Shown: in pieces, positions 1 through 5,887 of the stretch
Position numbering within the stretch: the stretch's first letter is position 1
Layout of the letters: every line of letters starts with the position of its first letter
Assembly (NCBI GenBank): GCA_026393655.1
Contig: JAPKZT010000079.1
Location: forward strand, 1-5,887
From: Actinomycetota bacterium
GTDB taxonomy: Bacteria > Actinomycetota > Acidimicrobiia > Acidimicrobiales > Ilumatobacteraceae
Reading direction: 5' to 3'
DNA length: 5,887 nucleotides
Position numbers and translations under genes: made by a program
The notes under the pieces: model-generated
Database searches by the model: none
What the model was told of the DNA's origin: nothing
What the model saw: only the letters and a program-made list of their open reading frames with translations

Positions 1-1974
1 ATTCAACACAAGCACTGCCAACTCGTCGGGTAATCCAGTTGCCAATTGTGCCGCAGCTTTGTAAAGGGCACCGGCGCTATTGCCAGGAGAAAGATTTGGA
101 CCTACTCCTGTGATTTGTAGATATTCAGTTGGTTGTCCATCTTCAACGGCTAATACTCGGCCTTGTGCGTCAACAATCCGAGCACGATTATCTACACCGA
201 TAAACCAAGCAACCGGAACGCGTTCTGCGATTTCAATTAGCAAACGAGAGGGGAAAAATTGCTTAATACGCACAGTCTCAACCCAAGGGTCATCTTCAAG
301 TCGGCGCGATGCTTCTCGAGTATCAACTGTAAGTAGAGGTTTACCTAAAAGTGACTGCTCAACGGACACCAACAGATCTTTGCTCATATATTTAGAACCT
401 TCAATCTCAACCTCACGCACAGCAATAATTGGTGATGCTAAAACGACAAGCACTAATGCGATGACAACAAAAAAGGCGGAACCCACAATCAAATACTTGG
501 TTCTTTTTCGCAACGATTTCTTCAAAGTCGCTTCGCGCTCAACACCTGCCGCCATGTCGTCGATAATCACAAAGGTCGCTGAAGTCGGAGCAATATTTAC
601 AGTCTCTGTTTGAGCATCAATTGGAAACGTACTATCAGTCGGCAACCGTAGATCTTCGTCAATGATCACAACTCGCTTAGGGTCATCAGATACCAATGCG
701 ACTGTTTCTATTTTCGGTATTTCGACAACCGTCTGAATATCTGAGTCAAGGAAACTTGTCGAATCTTTGACAATCGGCTCAAATTCGTGATCAAGTTCGT
801 ATTCGACGACATGCACGTCTGGTTTTGGATCTCTAAAAATGCTGATCGGGGTTGCATTGCCTTCAAATGCATCTTTCAACTCTGCAAGCACATCGTCTGA
901 AAGTTTTTCAGAAATAACCGGAACAGGTAGCGACGAGTCAGGACTATTAGAAACACCGAAGGCTGCATCTAGTTGAGAGTTTGAATTTGATGGCTTGAGG
1001 TTTTGCGCACCTGCTTGAGAACTGGCTACAGTCGGAAAACCAACTAAACGAATCTCGCTACGAAGTTCAATACCGTGTGCTTCGCTGATGCGCTGGCGAA
1101 TAAACGTCATCAACTCGACGACATCATCGGCGCTCCCACCTTCGTCAGATTGAATAAAGTTCGCGTGCTTGTCTGAGACACACGCCGAGCCAACTCTGTA
1201 TCCCCGTAATCCGAGTTCGTCAATCAATTCGCCTGCAGACGTAACTCCTGCTACTGGGTTAACAAAAACCGAACCTGCATTTTGCCCACCAGGTTGATTT
1301 TCGCGGCGCCACTTAACGATCTCAGACAATCTCGACTGGCCCGTAATCGTGTCACCCCAACTCAGACGTAAAGTTGCAGACAACACGACATGATCGTCGG
1401 TTAAATCTGATCCACGAAATCGCAAACCCAAATCAGCAGCGGAAACATTTGCTTCGATTCCGCGCTCAAGGTGAAACAATCGCACGCTAAGCAATGAGGC
1501 GATCATGTCGGCGCCGTGACCGCCCGCGTTCATTCGTACTGCCCCACCGATTGCACCCGGTACTCCGACTGCCCACTCAAGCCCGGTCAAACCATGGTGA
1601 ACACTTTGACGCGCCAAGACGGGAAGAGGCGCCATAGCCCCAGCGATCACAATTGGAGATTGACCGACGGTCGGAAGATTTATTAATTCAGCGAATGGTC
1701 CAAGCGTGACTGCGATGCCACGAAAGCCACGGTCACTGACCAACATGTTGCTACCCCGACCAATCACAACGACAGGAACTTTGACTTTAGATAAAGCTCG
1801 CGACAGCGAATGCAGATCTTCAACTGTCAACGCTCGCATGAATAAAGCCGCTTCGCCACCAACTCTGTAGGTCGTGTACTGCGCAAGAGGTTCGTTTTGG
1901 GTTACGCGATCCCCTAAGAGCGATGCGATTCGCGATAAGTCTTTATCGCTGACATGAGTGATGTCTGTGATCAC
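1..1974 (-). CDS. murB-ftsQ: MurB-FtsQ fusion: UDP-N-acetylenolpyruvoylglucosamine reductase joined to division protein FtsQ (3' end outside window)
   Basis: This is one open frame of 658 codons with no stop, read from GTG at 1974 and running off the left edge. Residues 1-314 are MurB, the FAD enzyme that reduces UDP-GlcNAc-enolpyruvate to UDP-MurNAc with NADPH. Visible motifs are TTYRVGGEA (34-42), IGRGSNMLVSDRGFRG (71-86), GVPGAIGGAVRMNAGGHG (137-154), FRGSD with conserved Arg187, NAGSVFVNP (232-240) with catalytic Ser235, VGSACVSDKHANFI (261-274), and SEIRLVG (306-312) with the probable catalytic Glu307. Residues 315-478 form an acidic linker. A basic stretch (480-493), one membrane helix (about 494-517) and a POTRA domain (about 518-592, with VEIEGSKYMSKDLL, DDPWVETVRI and IEIAERVPVAWF) identify FtsQ, whose beta domain is cut off by the window. 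MurB would be cytoplasmic, and POTRA would lie outside the membrane. GTG is the only plausible start before the FAD fold, since the next Met is residue 46. The Shine-Dalgarno sequence is weak, so coupling to murC is likely. The family assignments are firm; the fusion is read directly. Confidence 0.93.
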   Translation of the reverse strand, partial: MITDITHVSDKDLSRIASLLGDRVTQNEPLAQYTTYRVGGEAALFMRALTVEDLHSLSRALSKVKVPVVVIGRGSNMLVSDRGFRGIAVTLGPFAELINLPTVGQSPIVIAGAMAPLPVLARQSVHHGLTGLEWAVGVPGAIGGAVRMNAGGHGADMIASLLSVRLFHLERGIEANVSAADLGLRFRGSDLTDDHVVLSATLRLSWGDTITGQSRLSEIVKWRRENQPGGQNAGSVFVNPVAGVTSAGELIDELGLRGYRVGSACVSDKHANFIQSDEGGSADDVVELMTFIRQRISEAHGIELRSEIRLVGFPTVASSQAGAQNLKPSNSNSQLDAAFGVSNSPDSSLPVPVISEKLSDDVLAELKDAFEGNATPISIFRDPKPDVHVVEYELDHEFEPIVKDSTSFLDSDIQTVVEIPKIETVALVSDDPKRVVIIDEDLRLPTDSTFPIDAQTETVNIAPTSATFVIIDDMAAGVEREATLKKSLRKRTKYLIVGSAFFVVIALVLVVLASPIIAVREVEIEGSKYMSKDLLVSVEQSLLGKPLLTVDTREASRRLEDDPWVETVRIKQFFPSRLLIEIAERVPVAWFIGVDNRARIVDAQGRVLAVEDGQPTEYLQITGVGPNLSPGNSAGALYKAAAQLATGLPDELAVLVLN
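541..1032 (-). other. Acidic, probably disordered linker between MurB and FtsQ domains
   Basis: Residues 315-478 of the fusion match neither MurB nor the FtsQ membrane/POTRA part. Residues 315-350 are rich in Ser, Asn, Gln and Pro. From 339 to 478 I count 29 Asp/Glu against 9 Lys/Arg. Within it are an apparent amphipathic helix (about 356-371, SEKLSDDVLAELKDAF) and short hydrophobic runs that look like beta strands or peptide motifs: VHVVEYELD (387-395), KRVVIIDED (433-441) and ATFVIIDDM (466-474). The last two share an VIIDD/E core. Actinobacterial FtsQ proteins commonly carry a cytoplasmic N-terminal extension, so part of this stretch may be the native FtsQ tail. ATG at 555 (Met474) could start a free FtsQ, but no Shine-Dalgarno sequence precedes it. 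Confidence 0.7.
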
Positions 1975-1977
1975 TGG

Positions 1978-4542
1978 CTAGTTCAACTTTCGTGAAATTA
2001 GTTCTGATGGAAGCATGGCAATATCACCACACCCCATTGAAATACAAAGATCTCCAGACTTGAGTTCACTATCTAGAAATTCTATGAGATCACTGCGTTT
2101 CGGTTGGTATATCACTTTTAGTTTTGGATGTGCAGTTCGGATTGCGTTGACAACCAACTCGCCAGTGACCCCAGCGATTGCCGCCGTGCCCGAAGCATAG
2201 ATATCTGTGACAACTACCAGATCAGCATCACTAAATGAATCAGCGTAGAGATGCGAAATCACCGACATTCGATTGAAACGATTTGGTTGAAACACGGCTA
2301 CTACTCGCGACCACGAATCAGATTTATCTCGCGCACCGGATAGCACTGCTGAAATCTCATTGGGTAAATGGGCGTAGTCGTCAACGTATGTAATGCCACC
2401 GTGTGTGCCGTGATTATCAAACCGACGCGCGACTCCACCGAACTTTGCAAGAGCCGTTGCGGCTTGTGCAAAACTAGCGCCCAGATTAATCGCCATCACC
2501 AGCGCCCCAAGCGCATTGCGAACATTGTGAATACCGCGAAGCTGAATATTTACAATGCCTAGCCGCAGTGTTTGAGCGTCAACATTTTGCGAAACCGTGA
2601 ATTGTGCTGCTCCATTACTAAATGAAATTTCACTGGCTACAAAATCGGCATTCACAAGTGATTTAGTTTTTGAATTTTCTACCGAAGCGCTGTAAGTAAT
2701 CGAGCCGAGTTGTTCGGCGATTTCAACACAGTACGGATCGTCGATGCATAAAACTCGTGGACCATTCACTTTGCTAATGAACTCTTTAAAACTTTCGCGG
2801 ATCGCATCGAATGTCTTAAAATTGTCCAGATGATCAATATCAACATTTGTCAAAATCGCTCCCATGAGCGGCAATTGCAGATGCGTTGAATCGCTTTCGT
2901 CGGCCTCAACGACAAATAAATCGCTACCTGTCCAGGATGCGCCTCGACCAAAGTCATTTACATCACCGCCAATTAAATAACTTGGGTTCAGTTTTGCTTC
3001 AATCAAAATCGCCGTCAGCATCGATGATGTCGTAGTTTTACCGTGTGTTCCTGCAACACCAACACTGCGTGCCTGGTTACAAATTGCAGAAAGAATCTCG
3101 GCTCTCGACAAAACCCGAATATTCGAACTTACTGCTTTTTGATATTCGACATTGCTCTTCGGTATCGCTGGAGAGCCTGTAACGGCGTCACAGTTTGCAA
3201 CTACCTCTGGGTCGTGCCCGATATTTATTTTTACGCCAACATTTCTTAGCCGTTCAATCACATCGTGGTCGTAGATATCGCTACCAGAGACAACATGACC
3301 CATCTCTGCAAGCACAGTTGCTATAGCCGACATCCCTGGCCCGCCTACACCAACAATGTGAATTTTGCGCTTTATATCAAGCGTGAACTCTGCCAAAGCC
3401 ATGTCTGACGATTTATCGCCAGCGACCAGCGAAATTAGTTTTACAATCCCAGAATCTCGATGCAACTTGCCGGCTACGCGCGCGCACTGATTCATCTCAA
3501 GTAGTTTCTCTTGATTATCAATCAACGCAATCACAGCATCACTAATCTGGTGTTTTGAAACTGCATCTTCGTCTAAAACTATTGCCCCACCCGAATCGCC
3601 TAACCACTGGGCATTGAAAAATTGGTGGTTATCTGCAGCCTGCTTCCATGGGATAAGAACACTTGCGCGACCAACCGTTGCCAGTTCGGCAACCGTGCTT
3701 GCCCCAGCGCGAGATATGACTAAATCACTTGCTGCATAAACATCGTGCATCAAATCGGTTGTTGGCAACCTGAGATAAAAAATTGCATCTGCGTTTTGAT
3801 GATTCGGTAGATCAGCATTCAAATATCTTTCACCAGTCAGATGAATTATCGAAAGATCTTCACGATCGTGATTTAGTTCGACTAATTCTCGAGTCAGTTT
3901 GTTGAGAAACGCCGACCCGAGTGAGCCCCCGGTTACAGCGATAACTTTGCCAGTCTTTGGCAGACCGAGTCGCACACGAGCAGCATCACGCGTTGCCACG
4001 ATGTCTAGCGTTCGAATCGCACGACGGACTGGAGCCCCGGTCAAAGTTGCATTCGGTAACTTGGTCGGCAAATAAGCCACAGCCGTTGCCGCAGCCCGAC
4101 GAGCCTGCAACCTTGTTGCGCGACCCGGTAAACGATCGTAAGAAACTGTGACAACTGGAATCTTTAATTTGCCTGCGGCACGCGTCGCAGGAACACTTCC
4201 ATACCCGCCGACAGAAATTACAACTGCTGGCTTCAGACTCTGCAAAAGCGCAGTGGCATTGTCGATCGCTCGTCGCAACATCAGCACAGCCTGCAGATTT
4301 GTTTTCAACGACGCAAGTGAGAAGTTTCGGCTAAAACCGCGCACATCTAGAAGTGTCAACGGGATCCTCGTTGGAGGCACAAGTTTTGTTTCGACACCAT
4401 TTAATGTGCCAACAATATGAATTTGATTTTGTGAGTAACCAGAATCAACAAGAAGTTCTGCGATCGCCAAAGCCGGAATCACATGTCCACTCGTGCCACC
4501 ACCGGTGATCACCGCGCAAATTAAATGGTTTGATCTATTCAA
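1978..4542 (-). CDS. murG-murC: MurG-MurC fusion: lipid I GlcNAc transferase joined to UDP-MurNAc:L-alanine ligase
   Basis: This is a single 854-codon frame. Residues 1-380 are MurG, which adds GlcNAc to lipid I to make lipid II at the inner membrane face. Motifs are GGGTSGHVIPALA (14-26), IVGTLNGVETKLVP (43-56), SVGGYGSVPA (110-119), TGAPVR (168-173), VTGGSLGSAFLN (203-214) and SRAGASTVAELA (277-288), followed by DNHQFFNAQ (304-312). The usual HEQN segment is replaced by VSYD (133-136). Residues from about 381 to 854 are MurC, the ATP-dependent ligase adding L-Ala to UDP-MurNAc: Rossmann loop GVGGPGMSAIA (398-408), P-loop GTHGKTTT (498-505), EADESD (546-551), TNVDIDHLD (565-573), HNVRNALGA (672-680), RRFDNHG (706-712), DDYAHLPNEI (721-730) and FQPNRF (751-756). 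Both halves have normal length and intact key motifs, so both are probably active. The start is TTG, with no in-frame ATG before the GGGTSGH loop and an in-frame TAA 15 bases upstream. It lies 22 bases after ftsW, preceded by a weak AGG. Confidence 0.95.
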   Translation of the reverse strand: MNRSNHLICAVITGGGTSGHVIPALAIAELLVDSGYSQNQIHIVGTLNGVETKLVPPTRIPLTLLDVRGFSRNFSLASLKTNLQAVLMLRRAIDNATALLQSLKPAVVISVGGYGSVPATRAAGKLKIPVVTVSYDRLPGRATRLQARRAAATAVAYLPTKLPNATLTGAPVRRAIRTLDIVATRDAARVRLGLPKTGKVIAVTGGSLGSAFLNKLTRELVELNHDREDLSIIHLTGERYLNADLPNHQNADAIFYLRLPTTDLMHDVYAASDLVISRAGASTVAELATVGRASVLIPWKQAADNHQFFNAQWLGDSGGAIVLDEDAVSKHQISDAVIALIDNQEKLLEMNQCARVAGKLHRDSGIVKLISLVAGDKSSDMALAEFTLDIKRKIHIVGVGGPGMSAIATVLAEMGHVVSGSDIYDHDVIERLRNVGVKINIGHDPEVVANCDAVTGSPAIPKSNVEYQKAVSSNIRVLSRAEILSAICNQARSVGVAGTHGKTTTSSMLTAILIEAKLNPSYLIGGDVNDFGRGASWTGSDLFVVEADESDSTHLQLPLMGAILTNVDIDHLDNFKTFDAIRESFKEFISKVNGPRVLCIDDPYCVEIAEQLGSITYSASVENSKTKSLVNADFVASEISFSNGAAQFTVSQNVDAQTLRLGIVNIQLRGIHNVRNALGALVMAINLGASFAQAATALAKFGGVARRFDNHGTHGGITYVDDYAHLPNEISAVLSGARDKSDSWSRVVAVFQPNRFNRMSVISHLYADSFSDADLVVVTDIYASGTAAIAGVTGELVVNAIRTAHPKLKVIYQPKRSDLIEFLDSELKSGDLCISMGCGDIAMLPSELISRKLN
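3367..3432 (-). other. MurG/MurC domain junction
   Basis: Residues 371-392 cover the join. The C-terminal MurG helix (about 363-374, ending ISLVAG) is followed by DKSSD, then Met381 and the first MurC strand at about 392-399 (RKIHIVGV). Only about 15 residues separate recognisable MurG from recognisable MurC, which is about what two separate proteins would carry as tails. ATG at 3402 (Met381) sits where a free MurC would start, but the upstream bases contain no purine-rich Shine-Dalgarno sequence. Independent MurC translation is therefore possible but unsupported. Confidence 0.6.
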
Positions 4543-4550
4543 AATTTTTG

Positions 4551-4553
4551 CCT
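4551..4553 (-). promoter_or_regulatory. Weak ribosome binding site for the murG-murC TTG start
   Basis: The 22-base gap between ftsW and murG-murC reads, in the coding sense, ACAGG followed by an A-rich stretch and TTG. AGG lies 8 bases from the TTG. It is only a 3-base match to the Shine-Dalgarno consensus, but no better start or site exists nearby. Reinitiation after the ftsW stop probably contributes. Confidence 0.4.
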
Positions 4554-4564
4554 GTAATTAGCAA

Positions 4565-5761
4565 TCAGTCCATATTTCGAGCGACATTGAGTAGCAAACC
4601 TGCTGCAGACATGCACACGAGTAGTGAACTTCCTCCATATGAAATAAGTGGAAGCGTCAAACCTGTGACAGGCATCGAGCCAGTTACCCCACCGATGTTG
4701 ATGCATGCTTGCAACGCAAACCACATCGTCACACCCCCGGCGACCAGCGCCGTAAATTTATCGGGAGCTCTTTTACTCGCCTGCAAACCGAAAAGGGTAA
4801 AAATCAGAAATCCACCGATGACAATGCTCACACCAATCAATCCGAACTCTTCAGCAATTGTTGAGAAAATAAAGTCGCTATGCGCAAGTGGCACGTAACC
4901 CCATTTGCCAGTGCCTGCGCCAGCCCCAGTACCAGTTATGCCGCCATTAGAAATCGCCAGAATTGATTGCCAAACCTGATAGCCGTATCCACTCTTTGTC
5001 TCATCGAGATTCATAAATGCTGTCCAACGATTACGTCTTGACGAACTCGACAGGGTAAATAAACCTCCAATTAAAATCGACATCAATGACATCGGAAAAA
5101 CAATTCGCAATGGTGTGCCAGCCATAAATAATAAAGTCAAGACAATACAGGTAAGAATAATTGCGCCGCCCAAGTCTTTTTGAACGAGGCACAATCCAAC
5201 AGAAATAATCCACACGCGCAAAATTGGCTTAATTGTTACAGAAAGGTCGGATACTTTTTTGTGACGTTTACTAAGTAGATGAGCGCAATAAACTAAAAGC
5301 GCAAATTTCAAGAACTCGGATGGTTGAAACCCGACCGGACCAATTGCAACCCACGCACGAGCACCATTGGTGCTCACACCGATGCCTGGAGCAAATGGCA
5401 GAGTCATCAAACCGAAGGCGAATATCAAACCAGGTAATACAAATTTTCGTAACAGTGAATACGGAAAAAAATAAAAAAACACCATACCCACAACACCGAC
5501 ACTTGACCACATCAATTGTTTGAAAAACATTCTCCACGGCGACATTCCACGATTAAGAGCAACGATTGAGGATGACGACAGAACCATCACTAATCCAAAA
5601 GTGATCAAACTAAGAACAGTAATCAAAATCCAAAATACTGTGGCGTTCGGCGCACCCAATTGACTGCGTCCTGACACGGTAATACCGCGGTCTTCGAGCA
5701 CATCGCGCTTACGCTCACCCAAAGTGACTGCACGGCCCGAACTTGAAACAGTTGCGCTCAT
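4565..5761 (-). CDS. ftsW: FtsW, SEDS-family septal peptidoglycan glycosyltransferase
   Basis: FtsW is a polytopic membrane protein that polymerises lipid II into glycan strands at the septum together with a class B penicillin-binding protein. The 398 residues start with a hydrophilic cytoplasmic tail (about 1-40), followed by many hydrophobic segments typical of SEDS proteins. Signatures are NGARAWVAIGPVGFQPSEFLKFA (read in two parts: NGARAW at 132-137 and QPSEFLKFA at 146-154), QKDLGG (194-199), the glycine-rich GITGTGAGAGTGKWGY (274-289), AHSDFIF (293-299) with Asp296 at the position of the catalytic Asp, AEEFG (303-307), and the C-terminal PVTGLTLPLISYGGSS (364-379). The position next to murG, and the absence of rod-complex neighbours, favour FtsW over RodA. 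ATG at 5761 overlaps the murD stop as ATGA, and GAGG lies 7 bases upstream. The Glu usually present in LPEAHTDF is Leu here (VPLAHSDF). Confidence 0.95.
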   Translation of the reverse strand: MSATVSSSGRAVTLGERKRDVLEDRGITVSGRSQLGAPNATVFWILITVLSLITFGLVMVLSSSSIVALNRGMSPWRMFFKQLMWSSVGVVGMVFFYFFPYSLLRKFVLPGLIFAFGLMTLPFAPGIGVSTNGARAWVAIGPVGFQPSEFLKFALLVYCAHLLSKRHKKVSDLSVTIKPILRVWIISVGLCLVQKDLGGAIILTCIVLTLLFMAGTPLRIVFPMSLMSILIGGLFTLSSSSRRNRWTAFMNLDETKSGYGYQVWQSILAISNGGITGTGAGAGTGKWGYVPLAHSDFIFSTIAEEFGLIGVSIVIGGFLIFTLFGLQASKRAPDKFTALVAGGVTMWFALQACINIGGVTGSMPVTGLTLPLISYGGSSLLVCMSAAGLLLNVARNMD

Positions 5762-5887
5762 CGAGCCGCCTCGGCCACGTCGAGACTTTCTATTAGCACG
5801 TTAACCTCTCTTGCAAAATCTTCGCCGCGCTGTCCATAGTTTGCATACCAGTCGTAACTCGTGCAACCTGGCGAAAGCAGAACTACA
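5758..5887 (-). CDS. murD: MurD C-terminus, UDP-MurNAc-L-Ala:D-glutamate ligase (5' part outside window)
   Basis: Only the last 42 codons and the TGA stop are inside the window. The peptide reads LLSPGCTSYDWYANYGQRG then EDFAREV, followed by a variable tail ending EAAR. This matches the C-terminal domain of MurD ligases, where a SPACASFD-type motif is followed by F/Y...RGD.F. MurD adds D-Glu to UDP-MurNAc-L-Ala, the product of MurC, in the cytoplasm. The stop overlaps the ftsW start (ATGA), the normal arrangement in a dcw operon. The identity is supported by both the motif and the neighbours; other Mur ligases (MurE, MurF) lack this tail motif. Confidence 0.88.
   Translation of the reverse strand, partial: VVLLSPGCTSYDWYANYGQRGEDFAREVNVLIESLDVAEAAR
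5769..5772 (-). promoter_or_regulatory. Ribosome binding site for ftsW
   Basis: In the coding sense GAGG is followed by 7 bases (CGGCTCG) and then the ATG of ftsW. The site lies inside the last codons of murD. Its spacing supports this ATG as the start and fits translational coupling through the ATGA overlap. Confidence 0.65.

Noticed and set aside
553..555. Internal ATG (Met474) as the start of a separate ftsQ gene
   Set aside because: The position before the basic membrane-proximal segment is plausible, but there is no Shine-Dalgarno sequence upstream and no stop ends MurB before it. The fused frame is the simpler reading; it is kept only as an alternative.
80..613. A 177-codon open frame on the plus strand
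   Set aside because: It lies opposite the FtsQ and linker coding region, has a Ser/Thr/Arg-rich composition with no recognisable domain, and is explained as the antisense shadow of a well-supported gene.
3400..3402. Internal ATG (Met381) as the start of a separate murC gene
   Set aside because: The MurG frame runs through it without a stop and no ribosome binding site precedes it; it is noted as an alternative start only.
4530..4898. A 122-codon plus-strand open frame opposite the 3' end of ftsW and crossing into murG
   Set aside because: It is the antisense of conserved FtsW sequence with no protein-family signal; the minus-strand genes explain the region fully.
5359..5375. Near-perfect inverted repeat GAGCACCATTGGTGCTC
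   Set aside because: It could form a 7-bp stem with a 3-base loop, but it encodes the conserved FtsW residues STNGA with no U-run after it and no gene boundary nearby, so it is most likely chance within a constrained coding motif.
5271..5537. An 88-codon minus-strand frame inside ftsW
   Set aside because: It is out of frame with the conserved FtsW motifs (NGARAW, QPSEF) encoded by the same bases and is Cys-rich and featureless: a shadow.
1..5887. CRISPR array, tRNA, rRNA, insertion sequence, attachment site or defence system
   Set aside because: The window is filled by tightly packed dcw genes; no regular repeats, RNA-like segments, transposase or terminal repeats were seen.

Overview
The window is a compact piece of a bacterial division and cell wall (dcw) cluster. 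All genes lie on the minus strand, so they are transcribed from high to low coordinates in the order murD (3' end only), ftsW, murG-murC, murB-ftsQ (3' end missing). Gaps are tiny: an ATGA overlap between murD and ftsW, 22 bases between ftsW and murG, and 3 bases between the murC stop and the murB start. There is no non-coding stretch of any size, no RNA gene, no mobile element, and no promoter or terminator that I can support. The whole window reads as one operon segment.

The order murD-ftsW-murG-murC-murB-ftsQ, the actinobacterial flavour of the proteins (for example the MurD tail with DWY...RGEDF, and the MurG motifs GGGTSGH and SRAGASTVAEL) and a moderate GC content (roughly mid-40s percent in the lines sampled by eye) suggest an actinobacterium. 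It may be a low-to-mid GC aquatic lineage related to Acidimicrobiia. This placement is inference from memory of gene order and motif style, not a search.

The unusual part is gene structure. Four enzymes or division proteins normally made from separate genes are here encoded as two fusions. The first (854 codons, 4542 to 1978) joins MurG, the lipid II-forming glycosyltransferase, to MurC, the UDP-MurNAc:L-alanine ligase, with almost no linker. The second (start at 1974, open through the left edge, at least 658 codons) joins MurB, the UDP-MurNAc-forming reductase, to FtsQ, the membrane-anchored POTRA division protein, through an acidic linker of about 170 residues. I translated the whole 1-1974 stretch codon by codon and found no stop. 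The two fusions are also in the same reading frame, separated only by one TAG and one CCA codon before the GTG start.

Together the genes cover the reduction to UDP-MurNAc (MurB), L-Ala addition (MurC), D-Glu addition (MurD), lipid II formation (MurG), glycan polymerisation (FtsW) and divisome assembly (FtsQ). The topology is consistent: MurB would sit on the cytoplasmic N-terminal side of the FtsQ membrane segment. The fusions would therefore attach two consecutive soluble steps (MurB, then MurC) to membrane or septal partners (FtsQ, MurG). That functional reading is a hypothesis; the fused reading frames themselves are directly visible.
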